DNA of 64,000 nt from Halioglobus sp. GTDB taxonomy: Bacteria > Pseudomonadota > Gammaproteobacteria > Pseudomonadales > Halieaceae. The DNA lies in contig JAGRIH010000055.1 of assembly GCA_020443345.1 (NCBI GenBank), positions 11,165 through 75,164 of the forward strand. Direction: 5' to 3'. The position numbers and the translations under genes were made by a program. Positions 17,205 to 26,070 of the stretch are shown here, piece after piece. The notes under the pieces were generated by a model. That model saw nothing but the letters and a program-made list of their open reading frames with translations, ran no database searches and was not told the origin of the DNA. How positions within the stretch are numbered: position 1 is the first letter of the stretch; the number at the start of each line of letters is the position of its first letter.

Positions 17205-19034
17205 ATGAAGAAAAAGCTGCTCGCATTATCCGTGCTCTCAGCAATCACCACACAGGCCGGGGCGTTCCAGTTTGACACCTCGGAGGACTGGAATATCCGC
17301 TGGGACAACACCGTCAAGGCCAACCTCATGGCCCGGGTGGCCAAACAGGACAAGGACGTGTACAGCGCGGCGCATAATCCCGCCAGCTATTTCCTGGCCG
17401 ACGATTCGGATCGGTCGGTGGACCGCAGCAACCTCGGTATCGTAAGCAGTCGCCTCGACGTGCTGTCGGAGCTGGACGTGATCTGGAAAAACAACTTCGG
17501 CTTCCGCATCAGCGGCTCGGCCTGGTACGACGCGGCCTACGACGACAGCGACCACCCGGACACGCGCGCCACCTGGGCATCGCCCAGCGTCAAACCGGGC
17601 GAGTACCCGGACGACGCCGAGGATCTGCACTACGCGGGCGGCGAATTGCTCGACGCCTTCGTGTTTGCCAACTTCACGGTGGGCGACGTCGCCGCCGTCG
17701 TCCGCGCCGGCCGGCACACGATTTACTGGGGGCAGAGCCTGCTGTCGTCCGGCGCCGTTCACGGCGTGGCCGGCGCGATGGCCCCGCTGGACTTCTCCAA
17801 GGCTTTCTCGGTGCCGGGTACCGAGGCCAAAGAGCTGTTCATGCCCACCGCCAAGATATCCACCGTCGTTCAGCTCACCTACAACCTCACACTCAATGCC
17901 TACTACAGTTTCGAACACCGCCCTTACCGCCTGCCCGCGACGAGCACCTACTTCAGTCCGGTAGAGGGTCTGACCGAAGATACGGAATTCATTACGCTGG
18001 TGCCGGGTGAGGCGCTGCGCGTCGGCCTCGATATGCAAAACGACAAGACGGAAAACGGCGACTTCGGTTTCAACCTGCAGTACTACATCGAACCCTGGGG
18101 CCTGGAGACCAGCTTCATCTATATCAACTATACCGATATGATTCAGAACGGCCTGATGGGCGGCATCGATTTTGGTCAGTTTGCCGCGGTACAGGCCCAG
18201 GGCGGGAGCCAGTCCGCGGCGCAGTTGCTGCAGTTGTGGGGCGGCAGTTGTGTGGCGGGGGGCTTCCCCTGTCCGACGCCCCCGGTGGTCGATCCACGGG
18301 CGGGCACCGTTACCGTGGGTAACGCGCGCTGGCTTTATAAGGACGATATCGACGTGTTCGGCATTTCCCTGTCCAAGGAGATGTTCGGTATCAGCTTCGG
18401 CATGGACCTGGTCTATCGTCAGGACATGGCGCTGGCCCCGCAGCTGGGCACCTCGCTGCAGCGCGTGAACGGTGTGCCCGCGCCGTTTGCGGGCTTCGTG
18501 CCCAACAAGGACTGGGACTATGCCGGCGCGAGCTCCGGCAACTACCTGAACGCCACCGGCGATACCTGGGCCGTGGTAATCAATGGTCTGGGCCTGCTCA
18601 ACGGCGACTGGGGCCTGTGGGATGGCGGCAGCTATATCGTCGAGGCGGTATTTTCCGGGCTGGACAAGTGCAACAGCTACTGTGACGACGACCCCAATCC
18701 CCAGGACCGCCTGATGGATGCGCGCATTGAAGAGGGCCGCGTGATCAGCCAGATCGCCGCGGTCTTCAAGCCGACCTGGTACCAGGTCTTCCCCGGCTGG
18801 GACCTGAGCGTTCCCATGAGCGTGAGCTATACTATCGATGGCGAGAAGGCCGCCTACAGTTACGGCGGTGACGAGGAGGGCGGTAACGGCAGCATTGGTG
18901 TCGAGTTCGACATCGAACAAAAATGGCTGGTTTCGGCCAAGTACAACGCCTTCTTCGGTCCGGCCCAGGCGGGCATCGGAGGGCTGTTGAAGGACCGCGA
19001 CAACATATCGCTGACCGTCAAGATGACGTTTTAG
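17205..19034 (+). CDS. DUF1302 family outer-membrane protein
   Basis: The 609-residue protein has a Sec signal peptide (MKKKLLALSVLSAITTQAGA, cleavage near residue 20) and a body of alternating aromatic/polar strands typical of a beta-barrel. It ends in Phe (LTVKMTF), the usual C-terminal signal for outer-membrane assembly. The SDRSVDRSNLGIVSSRLDVLSE stretch near residue 70 and the GRHTIYWGQSLLSSGAVHG region near 170 are characteristic of DUF1302 members. The family is commonly encoded with DUF1329, YCF48-like and MMPL proteins, exactly as here, and is thought to move or sense hydrophobic compounds. No biochemical role can be claimed. AGAGGGATACACTC precedes the ATG. Confidence 0.9.
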   Translation: MKKKLLALSVLSAITTQAGAFQFDTSEDWNIRWDNTVKANLMARVAKQDKDVYSAAHNPASYFLADDSDRSVDRSNLGIVSSRLDVLSELDVIWKNNFGFRISGSAWYDAAYDDSDHPDTRATWASPSVKPGEYPDDAEDLHYAGGELLDAFVFANFTVGDVAAVVRAGRHTIYWGQSLLSSGAVHGVAGAMAPLDFSKAFSVPGTEAKELFMPTAKISTVVQLTYNLTLNAYYSFEHRPYRLPATSTYFSPVEGLTEDTEFITLVPGEALRVGLDMQNDKTENGDFGFNLQYYIEPWGLETSFIYINYTDMIQNGLMGGIDFGQFAAVQAQGGSQSAAQLLQLWGGSCVAGGFPCPTPPVVDPRAGTVTVGNARWLYKDDIDVFGISLSKEMFGISFGMDLVYRQDMALAPQLGTSLQRVNGVPAPFAGFVPNKDWDYAGASSGNYLNATGDTWAVVINGLGLLNGDWGLWDGGSYIVEAVFSGLDKCNSYCDDDPNPQDRLMDARIEEGRVISQIAAVFKPTWYQVFPGWDLSVPMSVSYTIDGEKAAYSYGGDEEGGNGSIGVEFDIEQKWLVSAKYNAFFGPAQAGIGGLLKDRDNISLTVKMTF

Positions 19035-19109
19035 GCAGCGACGTGGCAGGTGCGAGCCCGGCGGCTGGCGTGGACGACGATACCCAATACGATAACCGAG
19101 GTTAGAGAC

Positions 19110-20471
19110 ATGATGCAGATGAAAACACTGGCAGCCCTGTTCCTTGGCGCCTGCGTGACGGGTGCTGCGACAGCAGCGGTTTCCCCCGAGGAGGCGGCGC
19201 GCCTGGACAAGGATCTGACTCCCATGGGCGCCGAGCGCGCGGGCAACGCCGATGGCAGCATTCCACCCTGGAACGCGGCGGGTACGCCGATACCGGCGGA
19301 TTTCGTGGCCGGCTCGGACAATTACGTCAACCCCTATCCCGGCGAAAAACCGCTGTACAGCATCGACGGCAGCAACTGGCAGCAGTACGCCGACGTGCTG
19401 ACCGAGGGCGCCAAGGGCATCTTTGAAAAGTACGGTGCGGACGGTTTTCGCATGGATGTCTACCCCACCAAGCGCGACTTTGTGGTGCCGGACTGGCTGT
19501 ACCGCAACAACGCGCGCAACGCGACCGCGGCGACCCTCGAAGCCGACGGGCAGAAAGTCGTCGGGCACTACCCGGGGGTGCCGTTTCCCATTCCCCAGAC
19601 CGCGCTCGAGGTGCTGTGGAACCACCTGACGCGTTACATCACGGATTTTTCGCTGGACTACGACGTGTACTATGTCAGCGCCAACGGCAAACCCATCCTG
19701 TCCACTACGGCGTATATCACCGACGTCTCGCCGATGTACGCGCAGCCGGATAAACCGGCCGGCGACGAGCCCTGGATCAAGCTGCGCATCAACTACTCGG
19801 CGCCCGCCCGCCGCGCCGGCGAGATCCTCCTGGTCCATGAACCGGGGGCCGATTATACCGCGGGGAAAGGCCGCAAGGCCTGGCAGTACCTGACCGGGCA
19901 GCGCCGCGTGCGCCTGGCGCCGGCAGTGTCCTTCGATACGCCCAACCCCGGTGTGGCGGGCACTTCCACCTACGACGATTCCTACATCTTCAACGGGTCG
20001 CCGGAGCGCTACGACTGGACCCTGCTGGGCAAGAAGGAAATCGTCATTCCCGCATCCAACTACGACTTTCTGTTCAAGCATGAAATAAAGGATGTGCTGG
20101 GCGAGAAGTTCCTCAATCCCGACACCGTGCGCTGGGAAAAGCACCGTGTCTGGGTGATCGAAGCCAACCTCAAGGAGGGGATGCGCCATCTATACGCCAA
20201 GCGTCGTTTTTACATAGACGAGGACCGCTGGGCGGCCCTGGCGTCTGAAAACTACGATGGCCGCGGCAACCTGTGGCGCGTGCAGTTTGCCTACGGCGCC
20301 AACCTGTACGATATCAAATCCAACTTCCACTTCGCCTACGGCGCGTACGACCTGCTGCAGAACATCTACAACCTGAACACCAAACCGATTCCCGGCAAGT
20401 ACAAGAACGGGGTGACAGAGGACGACAAGTACTTTACGCCCAAGGGTCTGGCCCGCGGCGGTATCCGCTAG
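19110..20471 (+). CDS. DUF1329 family periplasmic/outer-membrane protein (LolB/LppX-like fold family)
   Basis: The 453-residue protein has a signal peptide (MMQMKTLAALFLGACVTGAATA, cleavage near residue 22-23). The mature N-terminus, SPEEAARLDKDLTPMGAERAGNADGSIPPW, is the hallmark opening of DUF1329. The C-terminus KYFTPKGLARGGIR is also family-typical. DUF1329 proteins are thought to adopt a lipoprotein-localisation-like half-barrel that can bind lipid; this is family knowledge, not read from the sequence. Two ATG codons (19110, 19113) are possible starts. It lies 75 bases after DUF1302 and 220 bases before the YCF48-like gene. Confidence 0.9.
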   Translation: MMQMKTLAALFLGACVTGAATAAVSPEEAARLDKDLTPMGAERAGNADGSIPPWNAAGTPIPADFVAGSDNYVNPYPGEKPLYSIDGSNWQQYADVLTEGAKGIFEKYGADGFRMDVYPTKRDFVVPDWLYRNNARNATAATLEADGQKVVGHYPGVPFPIPQTALEVLWNHLTRYITDFSLDYDVYYVSANGKPILSTTAYITDVSPMYAQPDKPAGDEPWIKLRINYSAPARRAGEILLVHEPGADYTAGKGRKAWQYLTGQRRVRLAPAVSFDTPNPGVAGTSTYDDSYIFNGSPERYDWTLLGKKEIVIPASNYDFLFKHEIKDVLGEKFLNPDTVRWEKHRVWVIEANLKEGMRHLYAKRRFYIDEDRWAALASENYDGRGNLWRVQFAYGANLYDIKSNFHFAYGAYDLLQNIYNLNTKPIPGKYKNGVTEDDKYFTPKGLARGGIR

Positions 20472-20691
20472 CGGACCGGCTGCAAACCGGCCAGACCGTA
20501 AGGCCAGGGCCCTTTTCGCTGCAGGACGCTGGGTGCGTTCCGCGCAGCGGGGCGGGCCTGCCGCGAGAGCCGGGTGTGGCGGTAGCGCCGCCGTACAGCG
20601 CCCGTTGCATGCCCGCCAGGTTGGGGCGCCGTGCGCGCCGGGAGGCTCCGCCGCGGCAGGTTTACCAATACCAGTAAACGGAAGCAGTGCC

Positions 20692-21783
20692 ATGGTCATA
20701 AGAAAAGCAACATTCGGTTTCCTGCTGGCTGCGCTGCTGTTGTCCGGTTCGCTGGCCGGCGCCAAAACCTACGATGTGCTGGAATTGCCCGCCGTGCCCA
20801 GTGACATGGCCTCCAGGGCACCGCTGTTTTCCATAGCCAAGTTTTTCGGCCGCTACTACGCTACCGGAATCATGGGGCATATCATTTATTCCGACGACGG
20901 CGGCAAGAGCTGGCAGCAGGCGCAGGTGCCGGTCCGCTCCACCCTGCTGGATATTTATTTCGTCACGTCGCAGCAGGGCTGGGCCGTGGGCCACGAGGGG
21001 GTCATCCTGCACTCGCAGGACCGGGGTGAGACCTGGGTAAAGCAGTACGACGGTTTGCGCTATGGCCTGGAGGGGCTGGCGCACTACCAGAAACTGGCCC
21101 GGGAGCACCCGGATGAGGAGATCTACCAGGTACTGATTGACGAAATGCAATTCGCTATCGCGCAGGGCGCCGACAAGCCGCTGTTCAAGGTGCGCTTTCA
21201 CAATGAAAACTACGGTCACGCCCTCGGGGCCTACGGCATGGCGCTGGTGACCTACGACGGCGGCGAGCACTGGATACCCAACCTGGAAACCTACGAAAAC
21301 GACGGCTTCTACCACATGTTCGACTATGCGCCCCTGCCGCAGCCCGACCATTTTTTTGTCATCGGCGAGGCGGCGTTGTTCATGGTCGGGGACATTGACA
21401 AGGAACACGCCGCCAGGGTGCACTCCGTGCCCTGGGAAGGCAGTTTCTTTACCAGCACCGCAGCGAGTGATGGCGCCATCGTGCTGGGGGGGTTGCGCGG
21501 CCGCATGTTCCGCACGGAAGATGCCGGCCAGACCTGGACGGTAGTGGAGAAGCCGCCCACCAGTGCGCTGGTGGCGTCGACGCGGCTGGATGACGGCCGG
21601 CTGGTCTTCGGCGGCGTCGCCGGCGAGATTTTAATCAGCGAGGACAACGGCAACAGCTTCAAACTCAACACGGCCGGTGAGCGCTTCAAGGGCATCTTTG
21701 ATCTGGTCGAGGGAGAGAACGGCACCCTGCTGATCGCTGGCCCGAAGGGCATCGAGACGATAAAGCTGGATCAGAAAAAATAA
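20692..21783 (+). CDS. YCF48-like/BNR-repeat periplasmic protein
   Basis: The 363-residue protein has a signal peptide (MVIRKATFGFLLAALLLSGSLAGA, cleavage near 24) and several BNR/Asp-box-like turns: YSDDGGKSW near 63, HSQDRGETW near 105, TYDGGEHW near 185 and TEDAGQTW near 280. A beta-propeller like plant HCF136/YCF48 is expected. No sialidase catalytic Arg triad was recognised, so a scaffold or assembly role is more likely than glycosidase activity. It is the third gene of the DUF1302/DUF1329/MMPL set, 21 bases before the transporter. The ATG at 20692 is chosen because the signal peptide begins there; the in-frame upstream sequence is low-complexity. Confidence 0.85.
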   Translation: MVIRKATFGFLLAALLLSGSLAGAKTYDVLELPAVPSDMASRAPLFSIAKFFGRYYATGIMGHIIYSDDGGKSWQQAQVPVRSTLLDIYFVTSQQGWAVGHEGVILHSQDRGETWVKQYDGLRYGLEGLAHYQKLAREHPDEEIYQVLIDEMQFAIAQGADKPLFKVRFHNENYGHALGAYGMALVTYDGGEHWIPNLETYENDGFYHMFDYAPLPQPDHFFVIGEAALFMVGDIDKEHAARVHSVPWEGSFFTSTAASDGAIVLGGLRGRMFRTEDAGQTWTVVEKPPTSALVASTRLDDGRLVFGGVAGEILISEDNGNSFKLNTAGERFKGIFDLVEGENGTLLIAGPKGIETIKLDQKK

Positions 21784-21804
21784 CCGGTTCGGGGAGAACA
21801 CGTC

Positions 21805-24195
21805 ATGGCTCACGCGCAAGAATCCGATCTGCCGGTAATAGCCGATCTCGAGCAGTTTGATTACCAGTCCGGGACCTTCCTGGAAAAGCTCGTGTTCAAC
21901 AACCGGGTCATCGTGGTCGCCCTGTGCATGGTCGTGACGCTGATTCTGGGCTTCCAGGCCAGCAAAATCCAGCTACAGGCGGGTTTTGAAAAGACGCTGC
22001 CCAAGGCACACCAGTACGTCATCAACTACCAGTTGCACCGCAATGAATTAAAGGGGCTGGGCAACAACCTGCGCGTGATAGTGGGTGTCAAGGAAGGTAC
22101 GATTTTCACCGCCGAGAACCTCAAGTTTCTGGAGGAGGTCAACGACGAGATCTTCTACATCCCGGGTGTCGACCGCAACGGCATGAAGTCGATCTGGACG
22201 CCGAACACGCGCTGGCGCGTGGTCACCGAAGAAGGCTTTGAAGGCGGGCCCATTATCCCGGGCGACTACGACGGGTCGCCGCAATCCATCGCCGAAATCA
22301 AGCGCAATGTTCTGCGGGCGGGGGTGATGGGCGATCTGGTATCCAACGATGAAAAGTCCGCCGCACTGATCGTCCCGCTGCTGGATATCAATCCCGAGAC
22401 CGGCGAGCGGCTGGACTACGCGCAGCTCAGCGCCAAGCTGGAGGAGATCCGTGAACGCTTCGCCGGCGATAACGACGACCGGTCGATTTACATCATCGGC
22501 TTCGCCAAGCTGGTGGGGGATTTGATCGACGGTCTGTTCGCCGTGATGGGTTTCTTTGCGATTGCAGTGGTAATCGCCACCATCCTGCTGTACCTCTACA
22601 CCCGCTGCATGCGCTCCACGCTGATGGTGATTTTCTGTACGCTGGTGGCCGTGGTGTGGCAGTTGGGCATACTCGCCACGCTGGGATACGAACTGGACCC
22701 CTTCTCGATTCTGGTGCCGTTTCTGGTATTCGCCATCGGCGTCAGCCACGGGGCGCAGAAACTCAATGGCGTGCTGCAGGATATCGGGCGCGGCACGCAC
22801 CGTTATATCGCGGCGCGCTATACCTTCAGGCGGCTGTTTCTGGCCGGTGTCACCGCCCTGCTGTCGGACGGCGTGGGCTTTGCCGTGCTGATGATCATCC
22901 AGATACAGGTCATTCAGGATCTGGCGATCACTGCGAGTATCGGCGTACTGGTGCTGATTTTTACCAACCTGATCCTGATCCCCATCGTGTTGTCCTACAC
23001 CGGTGTGGGCAAGGCCTGCGCGGAGCGCGCCTCGCGGCCCCCCAAGAGCATGCAGGAGATGCACTGGCTGTGGCGCTTTCTGTTGCTGTTTACCCACAAA
23101 AAGCCGGCGGCCGTGGCGATCGTCGTCGCTCTGGTGATGGCCGGCTACGGTCTGTATGTGGCAAAGGATCTGCAGATTGGCGATCTGGACCCCGGTGCAC
23201 CGGAATTGCGCGCGGATTCCCGCTACAACCGGGATGTGGCCTATATGATTGCCAACTATTCGGTGAGCACCGATGTGTTTGCCGTGATCGTGAAGACGCC
23301 GCCCGATGGCTGCGTGAATTACGAGAGCCTGAGCCTGGCCAACGAGCTGGAGTGGCGCCTGCGCCAGACGCCCGGGGTGGAGGACGTGCGCGGGCTCAAT
23401 GTCCGCACCCGGGAAATCATGTCGGGCATTAACGAGGGCTTCCCCAAGTGGCAGGCACTGTTTCGCAACCAGGACACCATCAACTACGCAGTCAACGAGC
23501 TGGTGACACTGGATTATGTGGACGTGGGCTGCTCGATCTGGCCCATGCTGGTGTACCTGACGGACCACAAGGCCTTGACGCTCAACCGTGTGGTGGCCAC
23601 CCTGGAACAGTTCAACCGGGAATGGGGCGATAATGCCACCGCGCAGTTCATGGGCGCCGCCGGCAGCGCCGGCTTCGAGGCGGCGACCAACATCGTGGTC
23701 AAGAAAGCCAACACCGAGATGCTCTTTTATGTGTACGGGGCGGTGATTCTGCTGTGTCTGCTGACGTTCCGCTCGGTGACCGGGGTGGTCTGTGCGGTGC
23801 TGCCGCTGATGCTGACCTCCATCCTGTGCGAGGCGCTGATGGTGTGGCTGGGCATCGGCGTAAAAGTGGCCACGCTGCCGGTGATCGCTCTGGGTGTGGG
23901 TATCGGTGTGGACTACGCGCTGTACGTGCTGACGGTGATTCTGGCCAAGGAGAGGCAGGGCATGGATCTCACCACGGCCTACTACGAAACACTCAACTTC
24001 ACCGGCCGGGTGGTGGCGCTGATCGGGGTGACGCTGGCGGCGGGCGTGATTACCTGGGCCGCATCGCCGATCAAGTTCCAGGCCGACATGGGCATCCTGC
24101 TGACTTTCATGTTTATCTGGAACATGTTCGGCGCACTGATTCTGATGCCGGCGCTGGCGGCTTTCCTGGTAAAACCCAAGCCTGAGACAGCCTGA
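21805..24195 (+). CDS. MMPL/RND-superfamily transporter
   Basis: The 796-residue inner-membrane protein has the two-fold RND/MMPL plan. TM1 lies near residues 34-52, a periplasmic loop follows (about 55-235), then five helices (about 236-410). A second repeat has its first helix near 430, a second periplasmic loop, and a final helix bundle from about 640. The motifs VFAIGVSHGAQKLNG (about 310) and GVGIGVDYALYVL (about 700) are the GxxxD-type TM4/TM10 signatures of the family; the acidic residue expected for proton coupling is present in the second repeat and replaced by Ser-His in the first. It should export or shuttle a hydrophobic molecule with the three envelope proteins encoded upstream. 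Confidence 0.9.
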   Translation: MAHAQESDLPVIADLEQFDYQSGTFLEKLVFNNRVIVVALCMVVTLILGFQASKIQLQAGFEKTLPKAHQYVINYQLHRNELKGLGNNLRVIVGVKEGTIFTAENLKFLEEVNDEIFYIPGVDRNGMKSIWTPNTRWRVVTEEGFEGGPIIPGDYDGSPQSIAEIKRNVLRAGVMGDLVSNDEKSAALIVPLLDINPETGERLDYAQLSAKLEEIRERFAGDNDDRSIYIIGFAKLVGDLIDGLFAVMGFFAIAVVIATILLYLYTRCMRSTLMVIFCTLVAVVWQLGILATLGYELDPFSILVPFLVFAIGVSHGAQKLNGVLQDIGRGTHRYIAARYTFRRLFLAGVTALLSDGVGFAVLMIIQIQVIQDLAITASIGVLVLIFTNLILIPIVLSYTGVGKACAERASRPPKSMQEMHWLWRFLLLFTHKKPAAVAIVVALVMAGYGLYVAKDLQIGDLDPGAPELRADSRYNRDVAYMIANYSVSTDVFAVIVKTPPDGCVNYESLSLANELEWRLRQTPGVEDVRGLNVRTREIMSGINEGFPKWQALFRNQDTINYAVNELVTLDYVDVGCSIWPMLVYLTDHKALTLNRVVATLEQFNREWGDNATAQFMGAAGSAGFEAATNIVVKKANTEMLFYVYGAVILLCLLTFRSVTGVVCAVLPLMLTSILCEALMVWLGIGVKVATLPVIALGVGIGVDYALYVLTVILAKERQGMDLTTAYYETLNFTGRVVALIGVTLAAGVITWAASPIKFQADMGILLTFMFIWNMFGALILMPALAAFLVKPKPETA

Positions 24196-24225
24196 CGCGC
24201 CGCTCTTCCCACCTGCCGGCGGGAT

Positions 24226-26070
24226 TCAGTCGGGGTAGTACCAGATCGGCGAGCTGTAACCGCGTTCCTGCCCAATGGTCACCGCGCCTTCCGGAAGCTG
24301 CCGGGCGTAGCGCACGGCATCGTAGAGGGGCCAGCGGGGCGTGGGAATTTCCAGCGCGCGCAGATAGTAAAACGCACTCTCCTGCGGCCTGAAATCCGGG
24401 TCGCGCCACACCGTGGCCAGGCTGGCCTGTCCAATGCTGTTGCGCCAGCTGGCACTGGCCGGGTCGACGGTATTGCCCACTGCGGGCAGCTTGCCCGAGT
24501 CGTCGGGTTGGCGCGCGCCGCTCCAGGCCGCATCGTAGACGCGCTCGTGTGCGATGCCCTCGGCATCGACCCAGCCCTTGACCACCTGCAGGCGGTCCAG
24601 GTTGGCCCCCAGCGGGTCGCGCTGTGCGGCCAGCAGAAACGTCGGCGCGCTGGCCCCGCCCGGATGCGCTGCCAGGATGCCCCCCATGGGGACACCGCCG
24701 CCATAGCCCCGGGCCGCGATATCGGGCGCCTCGGCGTCCGCGGATGTGTAGTGCCAGCCGCCAAAGAAGCGCAGGATCATGCGGCTGCCGGTGGTGCCGT
24801 ACACTTCGCGGCGGTACAGCGCGTCCCACAGGGCGGCGCGGGTGTTGTCGGTGGCCCACACGGCGGCGTAGCCGGAGGCGACCTGCTGCCAGGTTTTTAC
24901 GGTGCCGCTGGAAGTCGCCTTGTAATCGCCGTCGACCCGCCTGGGGCCGGGTTCAAATGCGGTATGTTTGCCGAAAAAATTGTTTTCCTGCGCCGTGCTC
25001 AGCGAGGTGTGGGAGTCCGTGCTGCCGATCACGCCAAACTCGAAGGGATTGGTGCCGTTTGCGGCGCGGTAACCCAGGCCCCGCTTGAGCGCCTCGCGCG
25101 CATATTCGTAGCGCAGCATGTCGCGGGTTTTGGCGCCGCTCATATCCAGGTTGCCGGCATCCCAGGTCTCGTAGTCCGCGAATTCGTCGTCGGGGGACAG
25201 CAGCGGATGCGTCTCGCCGTCGCCCTTGATCTGGGTGATTTCGTACAGCGGCTCCCAGCGCTGGCGTCGTTTGAGGTAGTCCGGGCTGAACGGTCTGCCG
25301 GCCAGTGTGACATCGGCGAACATCATGCCGTTGGACAGGTTGCCGTTGTGGGGAATGGCCAGCACCCGGCCGCCGCTGGCGCGCTCGTAGCGCTGCAGGT
25401 CGGCCCACAGGTCCTCCGGGTCGATGCTGTCGGTGGCGGTGTACGGCAGGCGCTCGCGCAGCCGGTCGGCGCCGTCGCGGTAGATCACCACCCGGTGCAG
25501 GTTGTTGCCCAGTTGCATCGCGGTCCACTCGTAGCCGATGAAGGCGGTGAACTGGCCGGGCGTATTGTAGCGCTCCGCCGCGTCCACCACCTGCCGCCAC
25601 ACGGGGGCCATCAAGTCCGGCGAGTTGGGCTTCCAGGGCAGGCGGTCATTGGCGAAATGGGTGATGATGTCCTGCGCGACGCTCTTGTTGCGGCCCTCGC
25701 GCAGCATGCGGTGCCAGCGCTCGCCCAAAGTGGATTCCAGCAGTGCGGGATCGCCCTCTTCGAGCAGCTTGAACAGGCCCAGTCCGTCGGAGTGGTCGGC
25801 GACCACCAGAAAATCCAGCGGCCGGCTCAGTCGCACCGGCTGCCCGGAGCTGGCCATCACCTGTTCGCCGCGCGCCAGGCGGTAGGCCGCGTCCGGCCCC
25901 AGGCGGTTGCCGAAGGCCGCCGCGTCGAGCGACAGGCGCGTATGCAGGTGGGTGTCGCCCCAGTAGACCCGCGTCGGGTAGATATCACCCACATAGGGCG
26001 AGTAGTCAGCGGCCTGCGCGCCCGGGCCGACGATGCAGCCGGTCAGGAGCAGCCCGCGCAGCCAGTTCAC
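24226..26070 (-). CDS. DUF3604 protein, probable lipoprotein with PHP-type metal site (copy 2)
   Basis: The GTG at 26070 shares a GTGA overlap with the preceding DUF3604 stop, which indicates translational coupling and gives 614 residues. A GTG four codons earlier is an alternative. The N-terminus MNWLRGLLLTGC has a lipobox with Cys12. The four PHP-like metal motifs are visible: HLH at 41-43, VADHSDGLG at 91, IPHNGNLSNG in the middle, and GSTDSHTSLS near 320. PHP enzymes are metal-dependent phosphoesterases, so a hydrolase role is a reasonable inference for this undescribed family. It is clearly paralogous to the gene upstream and lies last in a receptor/PhoD/DUF3604 unit. The stop is 30 bases from the convergent MMPL gene. 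Confidence 0.88.
   Translation of the reverse strand: MNWLRGLLLTGCIVGPGAQAADYSPYVGDIYPTRVYWGDTHLHTRLSLDAAAFGNRLGPDAAYRLARGEQVMASSGQPVRLSRPLDFLVVADHSDGLGLFKLLEEGDPALLESTLGERWHRMLREGRNKSVAQDIITHFANDRLPWKPNSPDLMAPVWRQVVDAAERYNTPGQFTAFIGYEWTAMQLGNNLHRVVIYRDGADRLRERLPYTATDSIDPEDLWADLQRYERASGGRVLAIPHNGNLSNGMMFADVTLAGRPFSPDYLKRRQRWEPLYEITQIKGDGETHPLLSPDDEFADYETWDAGNLDMSGAKTRDMLRYEYAREALKRGLGYRAANGTNPFEFGVIGSTDSHTSLSTAQENNFFGKHTAFEPGPRRVDGDYKATSSGTVKTWQQVASGYAAVWATDNTRAALWDALYRREVYGTTGSRMILRFFGGWHYTSADAEAPDIAARGYGGGVPMGGILAAHPGGASAPTFLLAAQRDPLGANLDRLQVVKGWVDAEGIAHERVYDAAWSGARQPDDSGKLPAVGNTVDPASASWRNSIGQASLATVWRDPDFRPQESAFYYLRALEIPTPRWPLYDAVRYARQLPEGAVTIGQERGYSSPIWYYPD

Noticed and set aside
17238..20189. 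A 983-codon open frame on the minus strand opposite DUF1302 and DUF1329
   Set aside because: It is the antisense shadow of two well-supported genes in GC-rich DNA, is His/Gly/Val rich, and shows no family motif or ribosome site.
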